Of a DNA stretch of 64,000 bases, positions 8,951 to 18,021 are shown piece by piece. Position numbers and translations under genes: made by a program. The notes beneath the pieces were generated by a model. That model saw nothing but the letters and a program-made list of their open reading frames with translations, made no database searches and was not told the origin of the DNA. This stretch comes from Fluviicola chungangensis (GTDB lineage: Bacteria; Bacteroidota; Bacteroidia; Flavobacteriales_D; Crocinitomicaceae). The stretch's first letter is position 1; each line of letters starts with the position of its first letter. The DNA lies in assembly GCF_007558725.1 (NCBI RefSeq), contig NZ_VLPL01000009.1, positions 62,001 to 126,000 on the forward strand, in the 5' to 3' direction.

Positions 8951-9083
8951 TACCGCAAAGAGTGAACGCTTCCGCTGTAGCTTGTGCCATCGCTAAAGCT
9001 AAGGCGGCATGCGATCAGCGAAGGAGCAAAGGGCGCAAAGGAAACGGATAAAAACTTTGCGTTCTCCTTTTCTTTGCGGTGAA
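8951..9083. repeat. ACCGCAAAG intergenic inverted repeat
   Basis: The outer arms are TACCGCAAAGAG and CTTTGCGGTGA, with a second nested pair GCGCAAAGGAAACG and AACTTTGCGTTCTCC. The loop holds a second motif, GCCATCGCTAAAGCTAAGGC. Shorter relatives lie at 22398, 24939, 26238 and 32075. The element separates the ABC permease from the helicase gene. Confidence 0.6.
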
Positions 9084-9110
9084 TAAACGTAAATTCGTGT
9101 CAAAAGAATT

Positions 9111-10889
9111 ATGCAGTTGATACATCCGTATTTGGAACAAGCTGTCCAGGAAGAAATTTCGTATTCCCGAGCACTTGCTGCTGAAAACCTAAAGGCTTCT
9201 CCCAATGAACTGCGGAAACAGGGCTTGAGTTTATTTCCATGCGAAATTGCGGATATCAGAAGTGGTATTGACGGCGATTTCTACCAATTGGAAACTTCGT
9301 TTGTGATCAACAATACCTATTTTAAGCGAGGCGCCACTGTTTTATTGCATGTTGAGAGTAAAAGCTATAAAGCACGAATTGTCGAACTAAATGCATATTC
9401 GCTGCTCCTTTTCTGTAAGGAAGAGCCGGAAGGAAACCTGAGAGAACATTCGGTGCGTGTCGATTTCACACCGGACGACCGCACACTGGAATGTATGCAA
9501 CTGGGACTTCGTTTCCTGAAGGAACACAAACAACTGCAGGAATTTGAGAGCAGTTTTCAAACCGAAAAAGCACCTCATTTGTTTAAACATCCGGCGCTTA
9601 ACCGTTCGCAACAGGAAGCAGTCGGCGCCATTTTAAGCCCAGAACTGACGACCGTTATCCAAGGCCCGCCGGGAACTGGAAAAACCCATACTCTTTCCAT
9701 TGCCATTGAAGAGTTGGTGAAACGGGGAAAAAAAGTACTTGTTACGGCTCCGAGCAACACGGCTGTTGACAACCTCTGTAAAAAGATCGTTGCATCCAAA
9801 ATTTCCTTGTTGCGTATCGGAAACAATGAAAAAGTGGCCTCTGAAATCATGCCTTTTACCATCGATGCATATTTGGATTCGGGGAAAGCTGCTCAATATG
9901 GGCAGACGTTGAAAAAACAGATTCAAAAAGCCGAACAAATCGCTAACCGGTATATTCGCAATTATACGAAAGAAGCAGCAGATGAGCGGAGAAACGCCCG
10001 AAAGGAGTTACGCGAATTGCAGAGGGAACTTCGAAAACTGGCGCACGATTCCGAAGAGCAATTGATCGAATCCAGTTCGGTTGTTGCCGGAACGCCGGTT
10101 GGTTTATTCAATGTCCTTTCCAAAAACCATTCGTTTGATGTGGTGATTATGGACGAAGCAGGGCAAGGATTGGCACCATTGAGTTGGCTGGTTGCGAGTT
10201 TCGGCAAGAAATTAGTCCTGTGTGGCGATCCTCAACAGCTGCCACCGGTTGTTTTGAGTACAAAGGCATTTCAGCTGGGTTTAAGTAAAAGTTTGTTGGA
10301 AACGGCAGCTGCAATCCGGAAACCCATTTTACTGAATGAACAATACCGGATGTCCCCAGAAATTGTTTCCGTTATCAATCCCTATTTCTACCAGGGACTT
10401 TTACAAACAGTAGCAGATATGCCCCCGGGTCAGATCCAGTTTATCGATATGGCGGGTTTCGGAAACGGAGAAACTCCCAACGAAACCACCGGAAGTTTTG
10501 AGAATGAAGATGAGATCGGAATCATTCAAAAATTAGTGGAATCAGAATCTCTTGACCCGAAACGCACAGTTATCCTGGCACCTTATTCCGCCCAAATAGC
10601 CCGTTTACAAAAAGAACTGGGCAATAAATGGAAGGTTTCTACGATTGATTCGATCCAAGGACAGGAAGCAGAAAACATTGTCGTAAGTTTCACCCGTTCT
10701 AACCCGGATGGAATTATTGGTTTCTTAAGTGATTATCGCAGAACCAATGTAGCTATTTCACGCGCAAAAAGAAGCTGTTATTTAATTGGCGACAGCGCTA
10801 CCCTGGGGAATGATGCGTTCTATTCGGAACTCTTGAATGAAATTGAACAACACGGGGTTTACAGAAGTGCATGGGAGTTTAATCTTTAA
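9111..10889 (+). CDS. Superfamily 1B DNA/RNA helicase, UPF1/IGHMBP2-like
   Basis: The 592-residue protein has an N-terminal region without recognisable motifs (1-165), then the full SF1 helicase set. Motif Q is RSQQEAV; Walker A is GPPGTGKT at about 185-192; Ia is VTAPSNTAVDNL; Walker B is MDEAGQ near 347; III is GDPQQLPPVV; IV is NEQYRMSPEI; V is STIDSIQGQEAENIVVSFTRS; VI is NVAISRAKRS. A charged, probably coiled-coil insertion sits at about 265-320. Such enzymes unwind DNA or RNA 5' to 3'. The bacterial members are poorly studied and the cellular substrate here is unknown. It is monocistronic. Confidence 0.9.
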   Translation: MQLIHPYLEQAVQEEISYSRALAAENLKASPNELRKQGLSLFPCEIADIRSGIDGDFYQLETSFVINNTYFKRGATVLLHVESKSYKARIVELNAYSLLLFCKEEPEGNLREHSVRVDFTPDDRTLECMQLGLRFLKEHKQLQEFESSFQTEKAPHLFKHPALNRSQQEAVGAILSPELTTVIQGPPGTGKTHTLSIAIEELVKRGKKVLVTAPSNTAVDNLCKKIVASKISLLRIGNNEKVASEIMPFTIDAYLDSGKAAQYGQTLKKQIQKAEQIANRYIRNYTKEAADERRNARKELRELQRELRKLAHDSEEQLIESSSVVAGTPVGLFNVLSKNHSFDVVIMDEAGQGLAPLSWLVASFGKKLVLCGDPQQLPPVVLSTKAFQLGLSKSLLETAAAIRKPILLNEQYRMSPEIVSVINPYFYQGLLQTVADMPPGQIQFIDMAGFGNGETPNETTGSFENEDEIGIIQKLVESESLDPKRTVILAPYSAQIARLQKELGNKWKVSTIDSIQGQEAENIVVSFTRSNPDGIIGFLSDYRRTNVAISRAKRSCYLIGDSATLGNDAFYSELLNEIEQHGVYRSAWEFNL

Positions 10890-10904
10890 TTAAAATTGTA
10901 AACT

Positions 10905-10985
10905 GGATAATTGAAAAAGGAATTGCTGATTTCTCAGAACGACCCTCCTTAACTTCAAATCCCCCTTTCCAATTTTGAATCATCC
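10905..10985. terminator. Imperfect inverted repeat between convergent genes
   Basis: AAACTGGATAATTGAAAAAGG on the left partly pairs with CCTTTCCAATTTTGAATCATCC on the right. The helicase gene and the histidine kinase gene end on either side of it, so a bidirectional terminator role is likely. Confidence 0.5.
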
Positions 10986-10988
10986 ATT

Positions 10989-12203
10989 TTAAACAAAGAG
11001 CTGTGCTTTCGCCGAATAATCAATGATTTTGATTTGAATAGTTGTTCCTGAATTTTCACCTGTGTTCTTACCCACTATGAAACTTGCATCAATTTGTTCG
11101 CATAAGGAACGAATCAATTCAAAGCCAAGCGTATTGTTGTTTTGCTTATCCGTTTGGATCCCTGGTCCGTTGTCCGTCAATTCGATTTGGAGAGAATGAC
11201 CGATTTGAGAAACATGGATCGTAACTACTAATTTTTTTCCGGGCACCATTCCGTGTTTGTATGAGTTCGTTATCAGTTCATTCATGATCAAACCAATCGG
11301 AACAGCTTTGGAAATGGGTAAGATCAATTCCGTGGAATCCACTTCGAGTACCACATCGGCATCATCACCAAAAGCATGTTCGACGTTCCGGATCAATTCC
11401 ACCAGGTAATCCATCATGTTCAGGTTCCCGACTTTCGATCCGGAATACATTTGCTGGTGTACCAAAGCCATGGAATAAACCCTTCCGCGACAATCTTCCA
11501 ATGCGTCTTTGACTTCCTGGGAAGTGGAATTGTTTTTCCTGATATTGATCAGACTGGTGACAATATTCAGGTTGTTTTTCACCCGGTGATACAGTTCTGC
11601 CAACAGCAATCGCTTTTCATCAATGACATTCCGGATTTGTTCTTCCTGACGAATATTTAACCAGGTAATCACGGTAATTTGCATCATGCCGCAGAAGAAA
11701 GCGAAAAGCCCGTTAAATACTTTCAGGACAGCCATGGTCGAATCAGGAATTTCAATAGGATAATACTTTGGTCCCAGGATAATGAGAAAACCGATCGTAA
11801 GGAAATAAATAATACTCCAGGTTATCAGGTGACCGAATACTTCTTTCCTGCCATAAATCTGAACAATCGAAAGCGTGAGCGGGAAGAAGTACATCAGTAC
11901 ATTGCTTTCCAATTGCATGAACATGGTTGCAACTCCCAACAAATAAATGCCAATTGCAAAAAAGAGGTAAGATGCAAGAATAAATTTGCTCCAATAGTTC
12001 AATAAAAAAACGGCTGTTGCCAAACCCAACACCACAAAAAAATGGACATTCAGGAACTGAAAACCTATGATATTGAAGACGATTAAGCAGGCGATGACAT
12101 TAAAGGAACCTATCAAACTCAGGAAATTGACCTTACGAACTAAATTCTTCTCCCATTCGGGCATTGTCTCGGGCCATTTTAGTCCTAATTTGTTGCTTAT
12201 CAC
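10989..12203 (-). CDS. Membrane-bound sensor histidine kinase (HisKA_2 type)
   Basis: Six or so hydrophobic helices fill the first 180 residues and act as a membrane sensor module without a large periplasmic loop. A coiled linker leads to the phosphoacceptor motif ELYHRVKNNLNIVTSL, which is the HisKA_2/HWE-related form. The ATPase domain follows with its N box (MNELITNSYKHG) and the G1 box (ELTDNGPGI). No response regulator gene is adjacent, so it is an orphan kinase here. The assigned start is GTG; an ATG 13 codons later (12164) is the alternative. It converges with the helicase gene. Confidence 0.88.
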   Translation of the reverse strand: MISNKLGLKWPETMPEWEKNLVRKVNFLSLIGSFNVIACLIVFNIIGFQFLNVHFFVVLGLATAVFLLNYWSKFILASYLFFAIGIYLLGVATMFMQLESNVLMYFFPLTLSIVQIYGRKEVFGHLITWSIIYFLTIGFLIILGPKYYPIEIPDSTMAVLKVFNGLFAFFCGMMQITVITWLNIRQEEQIRNVIDEKRLLLAELYHRVKNNLNIVTSLINIRKNNSTSQEVKDALEDCRGRVYSMALVHQQMYSGSKVGNLNMMDYLVELIRNVEHAFGDDADVVLEVDSTELILPISKAVPIGLIMNELITNSYKHGMVPGKKLVVTIHVSQIGHSLQIELTDNGPGIQTDKQNNNTLGFELIRSLCEQIDASFIVGKNTGENSGTTIQIKIIDYSAKAQLFV

Positions 12204-12245
12204 ACGTTTCAGTTTCGGCTAATATACCAACATTTTTCAAAAAAA

Positions 12246-12278
12246 TTGTGGGATATTCAGATAAGCTATATACATTTG
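12246..12278 (+). promoter_or_regulatory. Bacteroidota-type promoter for the beta-barrel gene at 12302
   Basis: TTG at 12246-12248 and TACATTTG at 12271-12278 fit the TTG-N17-23-TAnnTTTG consensus with a 22-bp spacer. Transcription would begin near 12285, leaving a short leader of about 17 nt. Confidence 0.6.
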
Positions 12279-12301
12279 AAGCAAATTAATAGACTCGATT
12301 C

Positions 12302-13000
12302 ATGCCTATACTTAAGACGTCACTTCACACAGTCTTGCTTTTTGCATTTTTGTTTGTCACGAACTTCGTTGATGCTCAGCCATATGTTCTGGGAAATCGT
12401 AAACCGTATTCCTGGATGATCGGTTTAAGCTGGACAGCTGTAGAGGACGATGGTCGTGGATTATGTCAGCCATTTGACGTGGCACAGTCCTGGAACTACG
12501 AATATTTCCCTACGCGTATCATGGTCGATAAGTATTTTAAATACGGGTTGAGTGCTGAATTTTCGGGAGCATATGTAACGTATAAACCTGCGAAATTAAT
12601 CAATGATACCGTTGGTCGTTCGGGCGTGTTTTTGGCCCTGGACCTGAATTGCAAATACAGCTTTTATCCTTTGATTACTCCGCGTTGGGTTGACCCGTAT
12701 GTTTCTTTGGGAATTGGGATGACACAGCGCACCACAATGCCGGGAGTTACTGCGCTTACAGGAAATATCGGTTTGGGAGTGAATTTATTTTTCTACCGAG
12801 GCCTGGGATTCCAGATCCAGACTTCAGGAAAATTTGCGTTTACCGGCGGTACGTTGGCAGGTGGAAACTATTTACAGCACAACCTGGGTTTTGTTTATAA
12901 ATTCAACTCGGGTGCCCGAGGAAGAGAGAACTTCAACAAAAAGCGTTACAAGTGGACGAATAAAAAACAGAAGTTCAAAGGCAATAAACGAGGAGGATAA
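12302..13000 (+). CDS. Predicted outer membrane beta-barrel protein with basic C-terminal tail
   Basis: A signal peptide (1-26, ending VDAQ) is followed by amphipathic strands such as YFKYGLSAEFSGAYV, VDPYVSLGIGM, GNIGLGVNLFFY and YLQHNLGFVYKF. This pattern resembles the N-terminal barrel of Bacteroidota OmpA-like proteins, but no peptidoglycan-binding OmpA domain follows. Instead the last 28 residues are strongly basic (many K and R) and end in KGNKRGG. The tail may lie in the periplasm and bind anionic surface material. The family is not recognised further. It is preceded by a good promoter. Confidence 0.7.
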   Translation: MPILKTSLHTVLLFAFLFVTNFVDAQPYVLGNRKPYSWMIGLSWTAVEDDGRGLCQPFDVAQSWNYEYFPTRIMVDKYFKYGLSAEFSGAYVTYKPAKLINDTVGRSGVFLALDLNCKYSFYPLITPRWVDPYVSLGIGMTQRTTMPGVTALTGNIGLGVNLFFYRGLGFQIQTSGKFAFTGGTLAGGNYLQHNLGFVYKFNSGARGRENFNKKRYKWTNKKQKFKGNKRGG

Positions 13001-13002
13001 TT

Positions 13003-13074
13003 TAATTATCAATGAGTTAATTATGAATTATCAAGTAAGCTTTGGCCTCTTGATAATTCATTCATTGATAATTA
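13003..13074. terminator. Long AT-rich inverted repeat between convergent genes
   Basis: The right arm (13049-13074) is the exact complement of the left arm (13003-13035), except for a 7-nt bulge in the left arm. It overlaps the ald stop codon and probably terminates transcription from both sides. AATTATCAATGA/TTAATTATGAATT motifs are reused within it. Confidence 0.65.
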
Positions 13075-14298
13075 CCCTTTTAGTCCCATCATTAACAAAT
13101 CGATGTCTTTGTATTTCAGATCGAACACGCGTCCCAGTACCTCGCTGACCAAAATTCCTTTGTAGATATACACTCCGGAACGGAATCCGTGATCATTGCG
13201 GATCAAATCCAGACATCCTCCCGATTCGCCCATATCCATCAGGATCGGGGAAAAGATATTGGACAAGGCAAATGAAGCTGTTCTTGGAACCCGGGATGCA
13301 ATATTCGGAACACAATAGTGTACTACTCCATGTTTCACAAAAGTAGGATTGTTGTGGTTTGTCACCCGGGAAGTTTCAAAACATCCTCCCTGATCAATAC
13401 TCACGTCAACAATCACAGACCCTTCTTTCATGTTCTCCACCATTTCTTCGGAAACCACACATGGTGTGCGTCCCAAAGGCGAACGAATCGCTCCGATTAC
13501 CACATCGGCCCGCATGATGGATTTCGCCAACACTTTCGGTTGTAAAACGGAAGTATAGATCCGTGATCCCAAATCGTTCTGCAAACGGCGTAAACGGGAT
13601 AAACTGTTATCAAACACTTTGACAGATGCTCCCAGTCCCAACGCGGCACGTGTAGCAAATTCACCAACCGTTCCGGCACCCAAAACAACGACTTCTGTCG
13701 GCTGAACTCCGGCAATCCCACCCAACATAATTCCCTTTCCCTCGTTAAAGGAAGACAATAACTCACCTGCAATTAAAATCGAAGTGGTTCCTGCAATTTC
13801 TCCCATCGTACGAACGACAGGAAATACTCCCTGCTCATCTCGAATATAGTCCCAGGCAATTGCCGTTACTTTCTTTTCAATTAGTTTCTGAAGGATGCTT
13901 TTGGGCTGAATGCTTAATTGCAATGCCGAAATCAGGGTTTGGTTCCCTTTCATCAGGTCCACTTCTTCTTCGGAAGCAGGTGTGACTTTCAGGATGATAT
14001 CACATTCAAAGATTTCCTTATTGGACGGACATAGTTCGGCACCTGCCTCGGAATATTCACGGTCGCTGAATTTACAGGATTCCCCTGCCCCTCTTTCTAC
14101 CCGGACATCGTGTCCGTTTGCGACTAAAAATGAAACAGCTTCCGGAACCAATGCTACACGGCGCTCCTGGAAACTCAATTCTTTGGGGATCCCGATTACG
14201 AGGCGCCCTTTTTTCTTAGCAATTTCGAGCATTTCTTCCATTGGAAGAATATTGCCCTCTTTCAACAATTGTTTGAGTAATTCCGGGTCCTTTACCAT
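13072..14298 (-). CDS. ald: Alanine dehydrogenase
   Basis: Alanine dehydrogenase interconverts L-alanine and pyruvate plus ammonia using NAD+. The 408-residue product contains the N-terminal catalytic signature GIPKELSFQERRVALVPEAV, the substrate-binding segment ending VERGAGESC, the Rossmann nucleotide loop VVVLGAGTVGEFA, and the C-terminal HYCVPNIASRVPRTAS segment typical of the family. It is about 35 residues longer at the N-terminus than the classical enzyme, as I recall is usual for Bacteroidota members. It is monocistronic, with a convergent beta-barrel gene downstream. Transhydrogenase subunit PntA is related, but the VPNIASRVPRTAS motif favours alanine dehydrogenase. Confidence 0.9.
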   Translation of the reverse strand: MVKDPELLKQLLKEGNILPMEEMLEIAKKKGRLVIGIPKELSFQERRVALVPEAVSFLVANGHDVRVERGAGESCKFSDREYSEAGAELCPSNKEIFECDIILKVTPASEEEVDLMKGNQTLISALQLSIQPKSILQKLIEKKVTAIAWDYIRDEQGVFPVVRTMGEIAGTTSILIAGELLSSFNEGKGIMLGGIAGVQPTEVVVLGAGTVGEFATRAALGLGASVKVFDNSLSRLRRLQNDLGSRIYTSVLQPKVLAKSIMRADVVIGAIRSPLGRTPCVVSEEMVENMKEGSVIVDVSIDQGGCFETSRVTNHNNPTFVKHGVVHYCVPNIASRVPRTASFALSNIFSPILMDMGESGGCLDLIRNDHGFRSGVYIYKGILVSEVLGRVFDLKYKDIDLLMMGLKG

Positions 14299-14541
14299 AG
14301 TCTGTGTCCAATTTTAGCCAAACGAAGATACGAAAAAAAGGAATATGGAAATCGGAGTAAGCAGAAGGTTTTGTGTTAAATAAAAGAGGTGAATAGAGGG
14401 GATTTGAAATCTTCAGTTTCAAAAATCGATTTTACACAAAGTGTTGATAATTAGATTTTTAAATTTAAATCTGTTCGTATCTTTGGGAACACCCAAATTT
14501 CCAACTTCCCAAACCCAAATGACGAAATCGTACAAAATAAA

Positions 14542-14958
14542 TCAACTTACCGAAACTACCCTATCCCCATTCGAACTTACCGAAATCCTCACCGTCACTA
14601 CATCTTCCGGCAACAAGGGCTCAATAATCTCAGCCCATTCTACAAAACAAGTTGCTCCGGAATACAACAACTCCTCGATTCCTGCATCCATCGCTTCTTC
14701 TATTGAATTTAACCGGTACACATCGAAATGCATGACTTCACCGTAATAAGGTGAATCATACGTATTAACCAACGAATACGTAGGCGAACCCTCCGGAGAC
14801 TCAATCCCCATTGCACGCAAAACAGCTGAAATCAAGGTGGTTTTTCCAGAGCCCATTTCAGCATAAAAAGCGATGACTTTTCTATTCCCGATGGTTTCCA
14901 ATAATTCTTTGGCTACAAACGGAATATCCTCCAATTTATGGGCAATCAATTCTTTCAC
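14542..14958 (-). CDS. tsaE: tRNA threonylcarbamoyladenosine biosynthesis ATPase TsaE
   Basis: TsaE is the small ATPase that works with TsaB and TsaD to attach threonylcarbamoyl to A37 of ANN-decoding tRNAs. The 138-residue product has the P-loop FYAEMGSGKTTLI, the SPTYSLVNTY strand, the MHFDVYRL motif with its conserved Asp, and FVEWAE. The start codon is GTG at 14958 and overlaps the porX stop (GTGA), so the two are translationally coupled. The 243-bp gap between this gene's stop and the ald start holds no gene I can support. Confidence 0.93.
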   Translation of the reverse strand: MKELIAHKLEDIPFVAKELLETIGNRKVIAFYAEMGSGKTTLISAVLRAMGIESPEGSPTYSLVNTYDSPYYGEVMHFDVYRLNSIEEAMDAGIEELLYSGATCFVEWAEIIEPLLPEDVVTVRISVSSNGDRVVSVS

Positions 14959-16496
14959 TTCGACTGCAAAATTACAAAAGGAATCAATAATTCCTCCATG
15001 GAAATTCCCCCATGCTGGAAGGTGTCATTGTAATAGTTTACAAAGTGATTATAATTGTTGGGGTAGACGAAATAGTCTTGTTCACGGGTAAATACAAACT
15101 CAGCCGATAAACTTGATTTCGGCAAACCTACTTTATCCGGATGTTTGATCGTAAAGACTTCTTTGTCCTTATAACTCAGGTTTCGGCCGGTTTTATAACG
15201 CAGGTTGGTATTGGTGCTGCGGTCTCCGACAATTTTCACCGGGTTGGTTACCCGAACCGTTCCATGATCTGTGGTAATGACCACCTTTCCTCCTTTTTCG
15301 GCAATTTTCTTAAACATTTCCTGTAAGGGAGAATGCTCGAACCAGGATAGAGTCAATGAACGGTATGCCGCTTCGTCTGCTGCCAATTCTTTAATCATGT
15401 CCATTTCCGTGCGTGCGTGCGAAAGCATATCCACGAAATTATAAACGATCGCATTCAGCTGGTTGTCCCATAAGGTATGGAATTGATCCACCAGTTTTTT
15501 CCCGGCCTCCAAGTTTGTTATCTTGTGATACGACCATTTCACGTTCTTTCCGTTTCGTTTCAGGTTTCCTTCGAGGAAGGTTGCTTCGTGCATATTTTTT
15601 CCGCCTTCGTCTTCCTCATTCAACCATTGGTTCGGGAAACGCTTCTCAATTTCGGAAGGCATCAATCCTGCAAACAGGGCATTCCGTGCATAATGAGTTG
15701 CTGTAGGTAAAATCGAATAAACAATTTCTTCCTTTTCAATATTGAAATAATTGGAAAGGATCGGTTTGAGAACCTGCCATTGATCGTAGCGCAGGTTGTC
15801 AATCACCATCAGGAAAATACGTTCATCCAATAAAGGAAAAACCTGTTCTTTCAGCAAATGATGCACCATGTCCGGTGCTTCTTCCCTGCCATTGAACCAA
15901 TCTTCGTAATTGTTCTCGATGAAACGACAAAATAAATCGTTTGCCTCTTTTCGCTGGGCATCCAGGATTTCACGCATTCCCTGGTCTTCAATTCCTTTGA
16001 ATTCCAAATCCCAATAAGTCAGCTTCTTGAACACATCTTTCCATTCTTCTGCATCCAGGCGACCATTCAATTGCATTCCCAACTGACGGAATTCCTGCTG
16101 GTAGTTTGAATTTGTTTTTTGGGAAACCAATTTCCGGTGGTCCAGGTTTTTCTTCAGGCACAGCAATAACTGATTCGGGTTAACCGGTTTGATCAGGTAG
16201 TCGGCGATTTTACTTCCGATTGCTTCCTCCATAATGGATTCCTCTTCACTTTTGGTAATCATCACAACCGGAGTCATCGGTGTAATTTCCTTGATACGTG
16301 CTAATGTTTCCAATCCGGAAATACCTGGCATGTTCTCATCCAAAAAGACAATATCGTAATTGTTTTCCTGACATTTTTCCACCGCTTCACTACCGTTATT
16401 AATAAGTTCCACACTGTATCCTTTTGCTTCCAAAAAGAGCACATGTGGTTTCAGGAACTCCATTTCGTCGTCTGCCCACAGAATCTTTGCTTGCAT
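14955..16496 (-). CDS. porX: T9SS response regulator PorX (REC plus PglZ domain)
   Basis: PorX controls the type IX secretion system. In Porphyromonas it acts with the kinase PorY and sigma factor SigP, and its PglZ domain is an alkaline-phosphatase-fold enzyme acting on oligonucleotides. The 513-residue protein has a receiver domain at about residues 1-120 with phosphoacceptor Asp53 (VFLDENMPG), T/K switch residues (MITKSEEE and YLIKPVNP), a helical linker, and a PglZ domain from about 210. That domain shows LMVIDNLRYDQW, PTATHYARNALFAGLMPSEI and VITTDHGTVRV metal-site motifs. Length and order match PorX. It is cotranscribed with tsaE; no PorY is adjacent. Confidence 0.93.
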   Translation of the reverse strand: MQAKILWADDEMEFLKPHVLFLEAKGYSVELINNGSEAVEKCQENNYDIVFLDENMPGISGLETLARIKEITPMTPVVMITKSEEESIMEEAIGSKIADYLIKPVNPNQLLLCLKKNLDHRKLVSQKTNSNYQQEFRQLGMQLNGRLDAEEWKDVFKKLTYWDLEFKGIEDQGMREILDAQRKEANDLFCRFIENNYEDWFNGREEAPDMVHHLLKEQVFPLLDERIFLMVIDNLRYDQWQVLKPILSNYFNIEKEEIVYSILPTATHYARNALFAGLMPSEIEKRFPNQWLNEEDEGGKNMHEATFLEGNLKRNGKNVKWSYHKITNLEAGKKLVDQFHTLWDNQLNAIVYNFVDMLSHARTEMDMIKELAADEAAYRSLTLSWFEHSPLQEMFKKIAEKGGKVVITTDHGTVRVTNPVKIVGDRSTNTNLRYKTGRNLSYKDKEVFTIKHPDKVGLPKSSLSAEFVFTREQDYFVYPNNYNHFVNYYNDTFQHGGISMEELLIPFVILQSK

Positions 16497-16519
16497 ATCC
16501 TAAAGATTAATTAGCTTTG
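16491..16519 (+). promoter_or_regulatory. Bacteroidota-type promoter for the HD-domain gene
   Basis: TTG at 16491-16493 and TAGCTTTG at 16512-16519 fit the consensus with an 18-bp spacer. The -33 element overlaps the first codons of the divergently transcribed porX. Transcription would start near 16526, leaving a leader of about 19 nt before the TTG start codon. Confidence 0.6.
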
Positions 16520-16544
16520 ATATTAGATTTATAAAGGTATTCAA

Positions 16545-17801
16545 TTGCGCACAAACACACATCGAAATAATAAAAAGAAAATCATCAACGACCCCGTTTA
16601 CGGTTTTATTTCAATTCCCGACGAATTTATTTTCGATTTGGTGGAGCATCCATTCTTCCAACGGCTTAGAAGAATCAAGCAATTGGGAATGACTCACCTG
16701 GTCTATCCCGGCGCTTTGCACACGCGTTTCCATCATGCAATCGGTGCCATGCACCTCATGTCACAGGCTGTAGCCGTGATTCGCAGAAAAGGCCATGAAA
16801 TTACCGAAGATGAAGAACGCGCCGTATTGGTCGCCATTTTACTGCATGATATCGGACACGGGCCTTTCAGTCACGCATTGGAATATGATATCGTAAAAAA
16901 TGTCAGCCACGAACAGATTTCGTATTACTTTATTCAGGCGTTGAAACTGGATTTCCCGGACAACTCTGACGACCTGGAACGCGCTCTGATGATCTTTGCC
17001 AATAAATACCACAAAACCTTCCTGTATCAATTGGTTTCAAGCCAGTTGGACATGGATCGACTGGATTATCTGACACGCGACAGTTTTTTCACCGGCGTTT
17101 CCGAAGGAATTGTGGGAACAGAGCGTATCATCGAAATGCTGAATGTACACAACGACCAGCTGGTAATCGACGAAAAAGGTATTTACAGCATCGAAAAATT
17201 CCTCGTGGCAAGACGTGTGATGTACTGGCAGGTTTATTTACATAAAACCGTTGTTTCAGGCGAATTTATGCTGATTAATATTCTGCGCAGAGCAAAAAAA
17301 CTGATCCGCGAAGGGCAAACCCTGTTCGGAAGTCCGGCCCTGCTTTATTTTATGGAAAAAGACATCCAAAAAGTAGATTTTGAAACAAAACCGGAAGTGC
17401 TGCAAACCTTTGCCCAGTTGGACGATTTCGATGTCATGGGAGCTGTAAAAGTATGGCAGAACCACCCCGACAAAGTATTGTCCATTCTTTCCCGGAACCT
17501 TGTTGACCGCAACCTGCATAAGGTGGAGATCGCGAAGGAACCATTCAGTCCTGATCGTATTCTGATGGAAAAGGAATTGGTGCGTACTCAATACCAATTA
17601 GACGACGAAGAGATTGACTACTTTGTTTATTCCGAACAATTGACAAACAACGCATACAGTCAGGTGAAACAAACGATCAACCTCCTGAAGAAAGACGGAC
17701 AAACGATTGATGTATCCAAGGCTTCGGACAACCTGAACATTTCTGCATTGGCACAACCTGTGGAGAAGTACTGCTTGTGTTACCCGGTGGTTCGGCATTA
17801 A
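16545..17801 (+). CDS. HD-domain phosphohydrolase
   Basis: This belongs to the dGTPase-like/YwfO family of HD metal-dependent phosphohydrolases. It shows NDPVYGFISIP at the start, RLRRIKQLGMTHLVYPGALHTRFHHA with the first metal His, and LLHDIGHGPFSHALE, the HD pair. QLDMDRLDYLTRDSFFTG carries the last metal Asp. The 418-residue length is usual. No ATG is available before the conserved region. The best start is TTG at 16545, 7 bp after an AAAGG run and just after a good promoter. The gene is divergent from porX. The reading frame continues after the stop (separate entry). Confidence 0.85.
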   Translation: MRTNTHRNNKKKIINDPVYGFISIPDEFIFDLVEHPFFQRLRRIKQLGMTHLVYPGALHTRFHHAIGAMHLMSQAVAVIRRKGHEITEDEERAVLVAILLHDIGHGPFSHALEYDIVKNVSHEQISYYFIQALKLDFPDNSDDLERALMIFANKYHKTFLYQLVSSQLDMDRLDYLTRDSFFTGVSEGIVGTERIIEMLNVHNDQLVIDEKGIYSIEKFLVARRVMYWQVYLHKTVVSGEFMLINILRRAKKLIREGQTLFGSPALLYFMEKDIQKVDFETKPEVLQTFAQLDDFDVMGAVKVWQNHPDKVLSILSRNLVDRNLHKVEIAKEPFSPDRILMEKELVRTQYQLDDEEIDYFVYSEQLTNNAYSQVKQTINLLKKDGQTIDVSKASDNLNISALAQPVEKYCLCYPVVRH

Positions 17802-17957
17802 GAATCGAAAAATACGGAGTCTTCGGGAGGAGAATTACAACCCACCGGCCTTTCTTTCGTTTACAAGAACGGCAACCTGTATGAAGAAAGCTACATGAGT
17901 GAATATGAACCGGGGAAGTGGAAAAAATTTGATATTGATTCAAAAATCCAGTCCTAA
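17802..17957 (+). pseudogene. In-frame coding-like extension after the HD-domain stop
   Basis: Directly after the TAA at 17799-17801 the same frame stays open for 51 codons. It reads as plausible protein (GLSFVYKNGNLYEESYMSEY followed by a Trp/Lys-rich end). It has no start codon of its own near the 5' end. It may be a remnant of another gene or a lost C-terminal extension; readthrough cannot be judged from sequence. Confidence 0.35.
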
Positions 17958-18021
17958 CATCTTAAAATCCTGAAGTCCTGATATCCAAAAAAATCGTTTA
18001 TTTACACAAAATTTAAAGCTT

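Noticed and set aside
14478-14485. TATCTTTG on the plus strand, facing into tsaE from its 3' side (possible antisense promoter)
   Set aside because: No TTG at 17-23 bp upstream and no supported product; the downstream plus-strand frame is antisense to tsaE. One motif of this length is expected by chance in AT-rich sequence.
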